Source: Halostagnicola kamekurae
GTDB taxonomy: Archaea; Halobacteriota; Halobacteria; Halobacteriales; Natrialbaceae
Direction: 5' to 3'
Assembly: GCF_900116205.1 (NCBI RefSeq)
Contig: NZ_FOZS01000001.1
Location: 310,001-374,000, forward strand
Length of the DNA stretch: 64,000 bases
The notes under the pieces were generated by a model. The model was not told where the DNA came from. It made no database searches and worked only from the letters and a program-made list of their open reading frames with translations. A program made the translations under genes and the position numbers. Numbering within the stretch: position 1 is the first letter of the stretch; each line of letters opens with the position of its first letter. Positions 45,020-54,053 of the stretch are shown here, piece after piece.

Positions 45020-46716
45020 ACACGACAGAGCAATACAAACAGAACAAACACCCCCTCGACGTCATCGACGACGTCTACGAGTACGCCGAGGACGAACTCA
45101 CCTTCGAGGAGATCGAAGAGCGGGCGGGCGACGGTGAGTGGGAACGGCTGAAGTGGGCCGGCATGTACGCCCAGAAACAGGAGGGGTACTTCATGATCCG
45201 GACGAAGGTCCCCGGCGGCAAGCTCACGCCGGAGCAGGCCGAGGTCATCGGCGAGGTCACCGACGACCTCGCTGTCGCCCCCGAAGAGTACGGTGGCGAA
45301 GAGCAGAACGAACTCTGGGGCGACGCCTACCTCGACATCACGACTCGACAGGACATCCAGAAACACTGGATTCGCGTCGAGGACGTCCCGGAGATGTGGG
45401 ACCGGTACGAAGAGGTTGGCCTGACGACGGTGCAGGGCTGTGGCGACGGCGCTCGAAACGTCCTCGGCTGCCCCGCGGCCGGACTCGACGATCACGAGTG
45501 CTTCAACGCACAGCCGGTCATCGACGCGGTCTCGGACTACTTCACCGGGAACCGCGAGTACGCCAACCTCCCGCGGAAGTTCAAGATGACGATCACCGGC
45601 TGTGCACACGACTGCGCGCAGTCCCAGATCAACGATATCGGACTCGTCCCCGCGAAAAAGGAGATCGACGGCGAGTACCTCTACGGATTCCACGCCCGCG
45701 TCGGCGGCGGTCTCTCCGACGGTCCGCGGATGGGTTCGGAACTCGATGTCTTCATCCAACCCGAAGACGCCGTCGAGTTCTGCCGCGCCGTCGCCCAGAC
45801 GTTCAAGGAGATCGGCGACCGCAACAACCGCGGCGTCTGCCGCATGCGGTATCTCGTCCAACAGCTCGGTCCGGAGAAGTTCGAAGAAGCCATCCGCGAC
45901 CGCTGTACGATCGACCTGTCCGACGCCGGCGAGAACCTGACCGTCGGCTACAAGGGCGACCACGTCGGCGTCCACGACCAGAAACAGGACGGTCTGAAGT
46001 ACGTCGGCTTCAACGTGATCGCCGGCCGCATGGGCGGCGACGAGTTCGCCGAAGCCGCCCGCGCCGCGGAGAAGTACGGCACTGAGGACGCCTCCGTCCG
46101 CCTCGCGACCGACCAGAACTTCCTCATCACGCACATCCCCGAGGAGAACGTCGATGACCTGCTCGCAGAGCCGTTCGCCGCGGACTACCAGCCGGATCCC
46201 GGCCCGTTCTCCCGGGGCGCGGTCGGCTGTACGGGCAACGAGTTCTGTAACTACGCGATCATCGAGACCAAAAAGCGCACCAAGCGCTGGGCTCGAGAAC
46301 TCGACGACCGTATCAATACGCCCGACGACCTCGATGTCGTCCGGATGCACATGTCCGGCTGCTCGGCCTCCTGTGCACAGCCACAGATCGCGGATATCGG
46401 TTTCCGCGGCGAGACCGTCAAACTCGAGGACGACGACTCACCCAACGAAGAAGGCGACAACCTCGTCGAAGGGATGGACTTCGGTCTCGGCGGCTCGCTC
46501 GGCGAGGACAACGAGTTCCTCGACTGGATCGAGCATGCAGTGCCGGCCGACTCGGTGATTCCGGCGCTCGAGCGGCTGTTCGACGCGTACGCCGACGAAA
46601 AGTACGACGACGAGCAGTTCTACGCCTGGTGTCGCCGCGTCGACAACGAGCGGCTGCGCTCGATCATGCAACAGGCCGACGCTCCCGTTGCAGGAGGTGT
46701 TGCCCATGGGGACTGA
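45016..46716 (+). CDS. Siroheme nitrite/sulfite reductase
   Basis: A 566-residue siroheme-[4Fe-4S] reductase of the ferredoxin-type NirA/aSiR family, made of two homologous halves. The catalytic cysteines are C405 and C411 (GCTGNEFC) and C449 and C453 (SGCSASC). The first half has TTRQDIQKHWIR, GCGDGARNVLGC (C142, C152), TGCAHDC (C196, C200) and PAKKE, supplying the basic substrate-binding residues. It reduces nitrite or sulfite by six electrons; sequence alone does not choose. GTG 45016 gives MNTTEQYKQNKHPLDV; GTG 45007 is an alternative. The next gene overlaps it by 11 nt. Confidence 0.9.
   Translation: MNTTEQYKQNKHPLDVIDDVYEYAEDELTFEEIEERAGDGEWERLKWAGMYAQKQEGYFMIRTKVPGGKLTPEQAEVIGEVTDDLAVAPEEYGGEEQNELWGDAYLDITTRQDIQKHWIRVEDVPEMWDRYEEVGLTTVQGCGDGARNVLGCPAAGLDDHECFNAQPVIDAVSDYFTGNREYANLPRKFKMTITGCAHDCAQSQINDIGLVPAKKEIDGEYLYGFHARVGGGLSDGPRMGSELDVFIQPEDAVEFCRAVAQTFKEIGDRNNRGVCRMRYLVQQLGPEKFEEAIRDRCTIDLSDAGENLTVGYKGDHVGVHDQKQDGLKYVGFNVIAGRMGGDEFAEAARAAEKYGTEDASVRLATDQNFLITHIPEENVDDLLAEPFAADYQPDPGPFSRGAVGCTGNEFCNYAIIETKKRTKRWARELDDRINTPDDLDVVRMHMSGCSASCAQPQIADIGFRGETVKLEDDDSPNEEGDNLVEGMDFGLGGSLGEDNEFLDWIEHAVPADSVIPALERLFDAYADEKYDDEQFYAWCRRVDNERLRSIMQQADAPVAGGVAHGD
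46693..46699 (+). promoter_or_regulatory. Strong Shine-Dalgarno fixing the FrhB-like start
   Basis: GGAGGTG ends 6 nt before the ATG at 46706. Strong SDs are rare in this window; it settles the start inside the end of the reductase gene. Confidence 0.7.
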
Positions 46717-48301
46717 TGGCGAGGACGAGCGAACGTTCCCGACCGTTCCCGAATCAAGCGGCGACGACGATGACGACGTTATCGTCCCCGAGACCAGCGG
46801 CCACGCGCCGCGGTCGCGAGCCGATACCGACAACGCCCGAGAGGGTGCGATTCAGCCCGCGAGCGGCGATTCCGACCCCGCTGGTGGAAGCTGCTCGCCA
46901 AACACCTGTACCTGCGGCGAGAAGACGCAGGAAAAGACCGTCGCAACTGACGGAGCGGGCGTCGCGAACGTCGACGAGATGGGCGAACTCGGCGACCTCG
47001 AGTTCACCGAACCCGCGGAGGGGATCAGCCAGGACGTCGACAACGGCGCGCCCGACGAGCGGGTCGGGGTTCCTGACGGCGTCGACCTCGAGACCCCCGA
47101 GTACTCGATCCGGTCGGAGATGAACGACATCGACACGCCGGACGACAAGACCTGGTTCATGGAACTTGACGAAGCCGTCATTGACGACGGCCGCTGTATC
47201 CAGTGTGGGACCTGTGTCGCCGCCTGTCCGTCCGACTCCATCGGAATCGGCGACGACGGCAAGCCAGAACTCGTCAAGATGTGTACCGGCTGTTCGCTCT
47301 GTTGGGACTTCTGCCCGCGCGGCGGACTGCGCTACGAGCGCCAGTGGAAGATCACCGGCGGCGACGACAACGTCAAGGGCGCCGGCGACCCGATCACGGA
47401 GTTCTCCGCGCGGGTCGACGAGGACTGGACGAAAGACGCCCAGGACGGCGGCGTCGTCACGACGGTCCTCTCGCACCTCCTCGAGGCGGGCGAGATCGAC
47501 GGCGCGCTCGTCGCGACCGAAAGCGAGGAGGAACCGTGGAAGGCCGAGAGCTATCTCGCGACCAGTCACGAGGACCTGATCGAGAACGCCGGAACCATCT
47601 ACAACCAGACGATGGCGCTCGGCAACCTGAATCTCGACCAGTGGGAGCACAAGCTCCCCGACAAACCGTTCGACGACATCAGTCTCGCGCTCGTCGGAAC
47701 GCCGTGTGAAATCGAGGGCATCCGCGCCCTACAGGACTTCGAGTGGGACTACCAGGCCCAGAACGAGGGCGTTCGCGCGATCGATTACACGATCGCGTTG
47801 ATGTGTACGAAGAACTTCAACTACTACAGCCTCATGGGCGAGCAGCTAGAGGAGCAGCGAGACATCTCGCTCGACGAGGTCGGCAAAATGGACGTCCTCC
47901 ACGGGAAGCTCATGGTCTACGACAACGACGGAGAGATGATTCTCGACGAGGACATCGAGAACTTCCACGACGCCGCACTCAAAGGCTGTGACGAGTGTGC
48001 GGACTTCACCGGCTTCTGTGCCGACCTCACCGTCGGCTCGGTCGGTTCCTCCGACGAGTACTCGAGTGTCATCGTCCGAACCGAACAGGGTATGAAAGCC
48101 TGGGAGATCACCGAACCCGACCTGGACTACCACGACCTAGAGGACAAGTCCGCGGTCGGCAAACTACAGGGCTGGGACAAGAAGAAGGCCTTCGAAAGTC
48201 TCGAACGGCCGTTCGATCCCGACGCACCTCGGTTCATCGACTACACGGACCACGCGGAGAACTACGGCACCGAGTTGAACCCGCACGACTACGGTCACTA
48301 A
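46706..48301 (+). CDS. FrhB/FpoF-type F420H2 dehydrogenase-like iron-sulfur protein
   Basis: A 531-residue protein. Residues 1-140 are acidic and disordered with a small cysteine cluster at 63-70 (CSPNTCTC). A two-cluster ferredoxin follows: CIQCGTCVAAC (C164, C167, C170, C174) and CTGCSLCWDFC (C193, C196, C199, C203). The rest is the FrhB domain (LVGTPCEIEGIRALQDF; KGCDECADFTGFCADLTVGSVGSSD), the FAD/F420H2-oxidising part of Frh, FpoF and Fsr. It overlaps the siroheme reductase gene by 11 nt with a strong SD, so it is probably that enzyme's electron donor. Confidence 0.87.
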   Translation: MGTDGEDERTFPTVPESSGDDDDDVIVPETSGHAPRSRADTDNAREGAIQPASGDSDPAGGSCSPNTCTCGEKTQEKTVATDGAGVANVDEMGELGDLEFTEPAEGISQDVDNGAPDERVGVPDGVDLETPEYSIRSEMNDIDTPDDKTWFMELDEAVIDDGRCIQCGTCVAACPSDSIGIGDDGKPELVKMCTGCSLCWDFCPRGGLRYERQWKITGGDDNVKGAGDPITEFSARVDEDWTKDAQDGGVVTTVLSHLLEAGEIDGALVATESEEEPWKAESYLATSHEDLIENAGTIYNQTMALGNLNLDQWEHKLPDKPFDDISLALVGTPCEIEGIRALQDFEWDYQAQNEGVRAIDYTIALMCTKNFNYYSLMGEQLEEQRDISLDEVGKMDVLHGKLMVYDNDGEMILDEDIENFHDAALKGCDECADFTGFCADLTVGSVGSSDEYSSVIVRTEQGMKAWEITEPDLDYHDLEDKSAVGKLQGWDKKKAFESLERPFDPDAPRFIDYTDHAENYGTELNPHDYGH

Positions 48302-48410
48302 CCGGTCCGCTCCCGTTCGATTTCCTTGTTTTTGCGGCATTCTTCCTGTCCACGCTGACTGGTCCAATCCCGTGCAGTGGACTTATCGACGGACGGGCGG
48401 AAGTGAGAGT

Positions 48411-49010
48411 ATGGCGTCTACAATTCGAATCGCGACGCTCGCTGACGCCGACGCGATTCGCGACATCTACGCCCCGTTCTGCGAGGGGTCGGCGGTTACG
48501 TTCGAGGAATCGGTCCCCACCGAAGCCGAGGTGGCAGCGCGCATCGAGTCGACGCTCGAGACCTACCCGTGGCTCGTCTGCGAGCGCGACGACGAAGTCG
48601 TCGGCTACGCCTACGCGAGCGCGCTGCGCCCGCGTCGGGCCTACGAGTGGGTCGTCGAACTCTCGGTCTACGTCGCCGACGGTGCTCGTGGCGATGGGAT
48701 CGGCCGCGGGCTGTACGCGTCGCTGTTCGCAATTCTCGAGCGCCAGGGCGTCTGTGATGCTTACGCCGTGACGACGCTGCCAAACCCGGAGACGGTCCGG
48801 TTTCACGAACGCCTCGGCTTCGAGCGGTTAGTCGACTTTCCGCGGGTCGGATACACGCAGGGCGAGTGGCACGACGTGCGTTGGTGGCGACGGCCGATTG
48901 CGACGAAACCCGAGTCCCCGCCCCGTCCAACCCCGCTTCCAGACGTTCGCGACTCGCCCGACTGGGCGGAACTGGTCGTGACGGGTGAAACGCACCTCGA
49001 GTCGGCATAA
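48411..49010 (+). CDS. GNAT acetyltransferase, PAT/MSX-acetyltransferase-like
   Basis: A 199-residue GNAT. IRIATLADADAIRDIYAPFC, WVVELSVYVADGARGDGIGRGLYASLF (acetyl-CoA loop, Q/RxxGxG/A as ARGDGIG) and PNPETVRFHERLGFERLVDFPRVGYTQGEWHDVRWWRR match the phosphinothricin/methionine-sulfoximine acetyltransferase group. Natural substrate is probably an amine such as an amino acid analogue. ATG 48411 chosen. It is 109 nt after the FrhB-like gene and 76 nt before thiE; co-transcription uncertain. Confidence 0.87.
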   Translation: MASTIRIATLADADAIRDIYAPFCEGSAVTFEESVPTEAEVAARIESTLETYPWLVCERDDEVVGYAYASALRPRRAYEWVVELSVYVADGARGDGIGRGLYASLFAILERQGVCDAYAVTTLPNPETVRFHERLGFERLVDFPRVGYTQGEWHDVRWWRRPIATKPESPPRPTPLPDVRDSPDWAELVVTGETHLESA

Positions 49011-49086
49011 TGGCCCCGGCCTGGCGTGTGCGCGCGAGCGGCGTTTCGTCCAAAGCGATTTATCCGACCACCTCGTGATATCGCCC

Positions 49087-49782
49087 ATGAATCCATCGAC
49101 GTGGCGAACCTACCTCGTCACTCAGTCGTCGCTGTCGGAGGGCAGACCGACCCCCGAGATCGTCCGGGCTGCGATCGACGGCGGGATCGACGCCGTCCAG
49201 CTCCGAGACAAAGGTCTCGAGGCGCGGGATCGATACGAGATCGGCCTCGAGTGCAGGGAACTCACCGACGCGGCGGGCATCGATCTGATCGTCAACGACC
49301 GGGTCGACCTCGCGCGGGCGATCGACGCCGACGGCGTGCACCTCGGCCAGTCGGATCTCCCGGTCGCGGTCGCTCGAGACCTGCTCGGACCCGACGCGAT
49401 CGTCGGCTGTTCGGCGTCGACGGTTGCGGAGGCGACGCGGGCCGAGGCCGACGGCGCGGATTACCTCGGCGTCGGCGCGATCTACGGGACGTCTTCGAAG
49501 GACGTCGAGAAGTCGAAAGACGGCGTCGGCCCCGATCGGATTCGCGACGTCGTCGACGCGGTGTCGATACCGGTCGTCGGAATCGGCGGCATAACCGCCG
49601 AAAACGCGGGGCCGGTCGTGCGGTCGGGCGCGACGGGCGTCGCGGTCATCAGCCAGATCACGGCGGCCGCCGATCCGCGCGCGGCGACCGAATCGCTCGC
49701 CGAAGCCGTCGAGTCGGCCCGGACGAACGACGGGCCACCGGGAAACGGACCGGCGGCCGTCGACAGGGGTGGTGCTCGATGA
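49087..49782 (+). CDS. thiE: Thiamine phosphate synthase
   Basis: A 231-residue TIM-barrel enzyme joining HMP-PP and thiazole phosphate. Conserved segments: YLVTQ, VQLRDKGLEARD (diphosphate-binding Arg/Lys), LIVNDRVDLARAIDADGVHLGQSDLP, LGVGAIYGTSSKDV and VVGIGGITAENAGPVVRSGATGVAVIS. The ATG is 49087. It overlaps thiM by ATGA. The C-terminal 20 residues (GPPGNGPAAVDRGGAR) are unstructured. Confidence 0.94.
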   Translation: MNPSTWRTYLVTQSSLSEGRPTPEIVRAAIDGGIDAVQLRDKGLEARDRYEIGLECRELTDAAGIDLIVNDRVDLARAIDADGVHLGQSDLPVAVARDLLGPDAIVGCSASTVAEATRAEADGADYLGVGAIYGTSSKDVEKSKDGVGPDRIRDVVDAVSIPVVGIGGITAENAGPVVRSGATGVAVISQITAAADPRAATESLAEAVESARTNDGPPGNGPAAVDRGGAR

Positions 49783-50612
49783 CCGAACTCGGTACCGCGA
49801 CGAGTGCGGACCTCGAGCGCGCACTCGAGCAGCTCCGAGAGGCGGAACCGCTCGTCCAGGCGTTGACGAATCAGGTGACGATGAACGACGTTGCGAACCT
49901 CATCCTCCACTGGGGCGCGCTGCCGGTCATGGCCGATTCGCCCGGCGACGCGGGCGAGATGGCCCAGATAGCGGGTGGGGTTCTCATCAACGCCGGGCAG
50001 ATCGAGGAGTACAAAGTCGAGGCGATGGTCGAGGCCGGACGGGCGGCGAACGACCGCGGAGTCCCCGTCGTCCTCGATCCGGTCGGCGTCGGGTCGACAC
50101 CATCCCGAAAGGGCGTCGCCGAGCGGCTCCTCTCGGAAGTCGACTTCGCCGCGATCAAGGGTAACTACGGCGAGATCAGCGCGCTCTCGGGTGTCGAGGC
50201 GGACGTCAAGGGCGTCGAATCGATCGGCGACTACGACGACATCGACGAGACGGCTCGCTCGCTCGCGGATTCGACGGGCGCGGTCGTCGTCGCCTCCGGC
50301 GTCGAAGACGTCGTCGTGGACGCCGATAACGCGGTCTCCGTCTCGGCCGGTCACGAGATGATGGGCGAAGTCGTCGGCACCGGCTGTATGCTCGGCGCGA
50401 CCCTCGCCGCGTTCTGTGGCGCACTCGAGGACGACCGCGCCGGAGCGCTTTTCGGGACGCTCGCGTTCGGACTCGCCGGCGAACGCGCGACCGATCTGTC
50501 GTACAACGGTCCCGCGAGCTACAAAACGAACTTCCTCGATACCGTCGCCGAATTCTCCCCCGCGACCGTCGATGAGATCGACCTCGAGGGCCGGGTGACC
50601 CGACTCGAGTGA
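49779..50612 (+). CDS. thiM: Hydroxyethylthiazole kinase
   Basis: A 277-residue ribokinase-fold enzyme that phosphorylates the thiazole alcohol for salvage. PLVQALTNQVTMNDVANLILHWGALPVMAD, VLDPVGVGSTPSRKGVAERLL, AIKGNYGEISALSG and VVGTGCMLGATLAAF (catalytic Cys/Asp region GTGCMLG) are all conserved. ATG 49779 overlaps the thiE stop, so salvage enzyme and synthase are translated together. No thi-box RNA is seen upstream of thiE. Confidence 0.94.
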   Translation: MTELGTATSADLERALEQLREAEPLVQALTNQVTMNDVANLILHWGALPVMADSPGDAGEMAQIAGGVLINAGQIEEYKVEAMVEAGRAANDRGVPVVLDPVGVGSTPSRKGVAERLLSEVDFAAIKGNYGEISALSGVEADVKGVESIGDYDDIDETARSLADSTGAVVVASGVEDVVVDADNAVSVSAGHEMMGEVVGTGCMLGATLAAFCGALEDDRAGALFGTLAFGLAGERATDLSYNGPASYKTNFLDTVAEFSPATVDEIDLEGRVTRLE

Positions 50613-50768
50613 GAGCTCGGCGATCCGGCTCGTAGACTCGACCCGAGTGCGCGCCCTCGAGTGGCGCTCGGTCGATTCGATTCGAGTGACGCGGTTCGCG
50701 TACCCCACTTCGGTCGATCGAAGTCTCCAACAGCTATGTCCCTCGAGCGTGAACGCCACTCTGTACCA

Positions 50769-51041
50769 ATGACACGAACTGCGCTCGAAGCGGCGGCCCA
50801 GTCACTATCGGACGCGGCGGATGCGGCAGATAGCGACGAAGCCAGCGACCGACTGGAAACGCAATCGACCAAACTCGAACAGCTCGCGACGGCCGACCGC
50901 GGTCCCGACCACGGCCGACTCGCTCGACACGAACACATCCTCAACGAAATCGCCGACGAGCAAGGCGGCGCGGTCGCGGACCGCGTCGAGGACGCCCTCG
51001 ATTCGATCCACGAGTTCCGGGAGACGCTCGAAGGCGTCTGA
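50769..51041 (+). CDS. Small helical protein, DUF7553-like
   Basis: A 90-residue acidic, alpha-helical protein: MTRTALEAAAQSLSDAADAAD, QSTKLEQLATADRGPDHGRLARHEHIL, then a C-terminal helix DSIHEFRETLEGV. I recall a haloarchaeal family with the DRGPDHGRLARH core (DUF7553). No cysteines or membrane segments. ATG 50769 preferred; 50736 would add 11 residues. Convergent with the ferritin-like gene. Confidence 0.7.
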   Translation: MTRTALEAAAQSLSDAADAADSDEASDRLETQSTKLEQLATADRGPDHGRLARHEHILNEIADEQGGAVADRVEDALDSIHEFRETLEGV

Positions 51042-51072
51042 GCGGGCGAAAAACGATCGAATCGGTTTCGAA

Positions 51073-51702
51073 TTAGCAGACGGGTTTCGGGTTCGCGCCC
51101 ATCGCCTCGAGGCTCTCGACGTACTCGCCGTAGGCGGCCTCGATGGCGTCGGTCGCGGCCTCTTCTGCTCGAGCCCACTCGTCGTCGCCGTCACAGACCG
51201 TCTCGAGCAGGTCGCTCACCCGCTCGATCTGGTCGTCTAAATCGTCGCCGAAATCGCGAAACAGCTGTGCGCTCTGTGGGTCCGCGTTACCGACGAAGAA
51301 GCCGACGACCTGTTCTTTCGAGCGCTTGCTCGCGAGGATGCGGCCGGCGAACGCGCCGGCGCGAGGGATGGTCGACTCGAGCCCGCGGAGGTACTCGTGA
51401 AGCGCGGGGACCTCCTCCGGTTCGTACTCTTCGAGCCGTTCGGAGACGGTTTCGTAGTGGTTTCGTTCCTCTTCGGCCGTGGTTTCGAACGCCTCGCGGG
51501 CCCGATCGTTCGACTCGTCTCCCGCCCACTCCTCGAAGGTCTGCCACGCGGCGTACTCGGCGTCGGCGGTCGCCTCGAGAACGGGTTCCGTGTCGATGTC
51601 GCCGTCCGTGCTCGCGTACAGCGACTTCGAGGATCCCAGTCGGGACAGGGCGGTCTGATTGTGCTCGCGAACGCGGTCGAGGACTGTCTCGGCATCCGTC
51701 AT
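51073..51702 (-). CDS. Ferritin-like / rubrerythrin-family protein
   Basis: A 209-residue four-helix-bundle protein. Helix segments EATADAEYAAWQTFEEWAGDE, AREAFETTAEEERNHYETVSERLEEY and QSAQLFRDFGDDLDDQIERVSDLLETV carry Glu and Glu-x-x-x-His positions fitting a di-iron ferritin-like site, though not all canonical ligands are clear. No rubredoxin domain. May act in peroxide or iron handling. Cytoplasmic. Confidence 0.75.
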   Translation of the reverse strand: MTDAETVLDRVREHNQTALSRLGSSKSLYASTDGDIDTEPVLEATADAEYAAWQTFEEWAGDESNDRAREAFETTAEEERNHYETVSERLEEYEPEEVPALHEYLRGLESTIPRAGAFAGRILASKRSKEQVVGFFVGNADPQSAQLFRDFGDDLDDQIERVSDLLETVCDGDDEWARAEEAATDAIEAAYGEYVESLEAMGANPKPVC

Positions 51703-51878
51703 GGCTCCCGTTTCGACCGGCGGCGAGTTAGGTGTGTCGTGTCGATTCCGCGCAGGCCCCGCAGACGTCGCCGTCGTTTTGCGGTCCCTACCGTCCGGTA
51801 CGCACCCCCTTCCGTTGGCTTCACGGACAGTAACGACGCGATAACAATCACTTCATCCGGACTGTTCTCGATCGGACA

Positions 51879-53093
51879 ATGAAACGACGAACCTATCTCG
51901 TGACGGCGGCCGGTGCGGTCGCGCTCGCAGGCTGTGCGGGTTCGGATACCGACTCGGACGACGAAAACGAGGACGATCCGAACGACGATACGCCCGAAGA
52001 CCACGGCGGCGACGGCCCCGACGACGAGACCGGAACCTTCGACGACTTCGAGGACCTCGAGTACTGGTTCACGAAGCAGGGAACCATGTCCGCCGACGAA
52101 GACCGATCGGCCGTCGGTTCCCAGTCGGTCAAACTCGAGGCGTCCATGTCCGACAGGGGCGTGATGATCTCGCGCACGTTCGACTCCCCGCAGGACTTCT
52201 CCGAGATGGTTCCCGGTATGGCGGTCGCCTCGGAGGTCGAGTTGAACCCGATTATCCAGCTGTCGGACGACAGCGGTGACCGGATCGAGTACCGCGGACG
52301 CGTCGATCCCGACCTGCCGTTGATTCGGTACAACTTCGGCGTCAGCAAGATCGTCGGCGACCCGACCCTCTCCGAGATCACCTCCATTCAGATCACGACC
52401 TGGACGGGCACCGAGAAGGAGCGAACGTTCTGGTGTGACGACCTCTACTTCGTCCCGCGCCTCGAGACGGGGACGGTGCTGGTGCAGTTCGATTACGGGT
52501 ACGAGACGACTTACACCGAGGGGTACTCGGTCCTCGAGGAGTACGACGTTCCGGCGACGGCGTTCGTCAACACCGATTACGTCGGGAACGACGATCGAAT
52601 GGATCTGGGACAGCTCGAGGAACTCCACGACGACGGCTGGACCATCGCCAGCCAGTCGGCGACGACCGCCGACCTGACCGAATCCGACGATCCCGCCGCC
52701 CAGATTCAGTCGGGCGTCGAGTGGCTCGAGGAGAACGGATTCGAAGACGGCGCGGATTACTTCGCGTACCCGCTCGGCCGCTTCGACGAAGCCGCCGTCG
52801 ACGCCGTCGAGAGCCATCACGATCTCGGGTTCGCGAACGGGTACGGCGTCGGCGGCGAGATTACCAACACGCAGCTCTGTCCGCGCGTCGGCAACCCCGA
52901 CGTGGACGACGCCGAACAGTTGCTCGAGCGAACCGCCGAGATGAACGGCCTCACGACCATCTACTACACCGAACTCGACGACGACCGTCTCGATTCGTTC
53001 GAAGAGACGATGGCAACGCTCAGCGAGATGGAATCGGACGGCGACCTCGAGGTCGTTCTTCCGAGCGACGTCGAAGAAAAATACGTGTTCTAA
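51879..53093 (+). CDS. Polysaccharide-deacetylase-like lipoprotein with altered metal site
   Basis: A 404-residue secreted lipoprotein. The N-terminus MKRRTYLVTAAGAVALAGC has a twin-arginine and lipobox (LAGC); an acidic tether follows to residue 50. Residues 55-180 resemble a jelly-roll beta domain; residues 195-395 are NodB-like. The FDDG motif is FDYG, the HxxxH pair becomes SQSATTAD, and FAYPLGRFDE marks motif 3. With three metal-binding positions changed, catalysis is doubtful. It probably acts on surface glycans as a binding protein. Monocistronic. Confidence 0.83.
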   Translation: MKRRTYLVTAAGAVALAGCAGSDTDSDDENEDDPNDDTPEDHGGDGPDDETGTFDDFEDLEYWFTKQGTMSADEDRSAVGSQSVKLEASMSDRGVMISRTFDSPQDFSEMVPGMAVASEVELNPIIQLSDDSGDRIEYRGRVDPDLPLIRYNFGVSKIVGDPTLSEITSIQITTWTGTEKERTFWCDDLYFVPRLETGTVLVQFDYGYETTYTEGYSVLEEYDVPATAFVNTDYVGNDDRMDLGQLEELHDDGWTIASQSATTADLTESDDPAAQIQSGVEWLEENGFEDGADYFAYPLGRFDEAAVDAVESHHDLGFANGYGVGGEITNTQLCPRVGNPDVDDAEQLLERTAEMNGLTTIYYTELDDDRLDSFEETMATLSEMESDGDLEVVLPSDVEEKYVF

Positions 53094-53189
53094 CTCGGCT
53101 GTGGTGCGGGCCGACTTAGTTGTCGGCTTTGCCCGTTCCGCGGGTCGGCTCCGCCTCCCCGCTCCATCTCGAGGCCTCGTTCCCGTTGG

Positions 53190-54053
53190 TCACTCGGCCT
53201 CGCCCGTCTCTACCGGCGCGTTGACGAGATTACCCCACTCGGTCCAGGATCCGTCGTAGTTGACGGCGTCCTCGTAGCCGAGCAGTTCGTGCAGTGCGAA
53301 CCAGGCGACGGACGATCGCTCGCCGATTCGGCAGTAGGCGACGGTCGTCTCGTCGCCGTCGATGCCCTTCTCGGCGTACAGTTCCTCGAGTTCCTCCTGG
53401 CTCTTGAACAGGCCGTCGTCGTCGGTGACCGCCGCCCAGGAGATGTTCTGGGCGCCGGGGACGTGGCCGCCGCGCTGGGCCGTCTCCTGGAGTCCTGGCG
53501 GCGCGAGGATGTCCCCGCGGAACTCCTCGGGCGAGCGAACGTCGACGAGCGGAACGCCGCGTTCGATCGCGTTCTCGACGTCTTCGCGGTAGGCGCGAAT
53601 GCTCTCGCGCGGGCCGGCCGCGTCGTACTCGACGGCCGAGAAGTCCGGCTCCTCGTCGGTCGTCGGATAGTCGTTCTCGAGCCAGTACTCGCGGCCGCCG
53701 TCGAGCAGATAGACCTCGTCGTGGCCGTAGTACTTGAACTGCCAGTAGGTGTAGGCGGCGAACCAGTTCGAGTTGTCCCCATAGAGGACGACGGTCGAGT
53801 CCTCGGAGATGCCGTGACTGCCCAGCAGGTCCTCGAAGTCTTCCTTCTCGAGGATGTCCCGTCGCGTCTGGTCCTGGAGCTGAGTCTCCCAGTTGAACCC
53901 GATCGCGCCCGGCGCGTGGGCGTCGTCGTACGCTTCCGTGTCGACGTCGACTTCGACCAGTCGCAGGTCGGAATCGTCGCTTTCGAACTGGTCGAGTCGG
54001 TCCTCGACCCAGTCAGCCGTTACGAGTACGTCGTTGGCGTATTCTGTTGCCAT
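53190..54053 (-). CDS. Thiosulfate sulfurtransferase (tandem rhodanese) 1
   Basis: A 287-residue two-domain rhodanese. First domain: LVEVDVDTEAYDDAHAPGAIGFNWETQLQD; second: LVDVRSPEEFRGDILAPPG, ending in the active loop VAYCRIGERSSVAW with catalytic Cys. The YGDNSNWFAAYTYWQFKYYGHDEVYLLDGG interface is typical. It moves sulfane sulfur from thiosulfate to acceptors. ATG 54053 gives MATEYANDVLVTADWVEDRL. Divergent from the second rhodanese. Confidence 0.93.
   Translation of the reverse strand: MATEYANDVLVTADWVEDRLDQFESDDSDLRLVEVDVDTEAYDDAHAPGAIGFNWETQLQDQTRRDILEKEDFEDLLGSHGISEDSTVVLYGDNSNWFAAYTYWQFKYYGHDEVYLLDGGREYWLENDYPTTDEEPDFSAVEYDAAGPRESIRAYREDVENAIERGVPLVDVRSPEEFRGDILAPPGLQETAQRGGHVPGAQNISWAAVTDDDGLFKSQEELEELYAEKGIDGDETTVAYCRIGERSSVAWFALHELLGYEDAVNYDGSWTEWGNLVNAPVETGEAE

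Noticed and set aside
45016-46716. Cysteine sets in both halves of the siroheme reductase as evidence for two siroheme sites
   Set aside because: I recall first-half cysteines in other haloarchaeal NirA proteins, so they are probably a family trait rather than a new second site.
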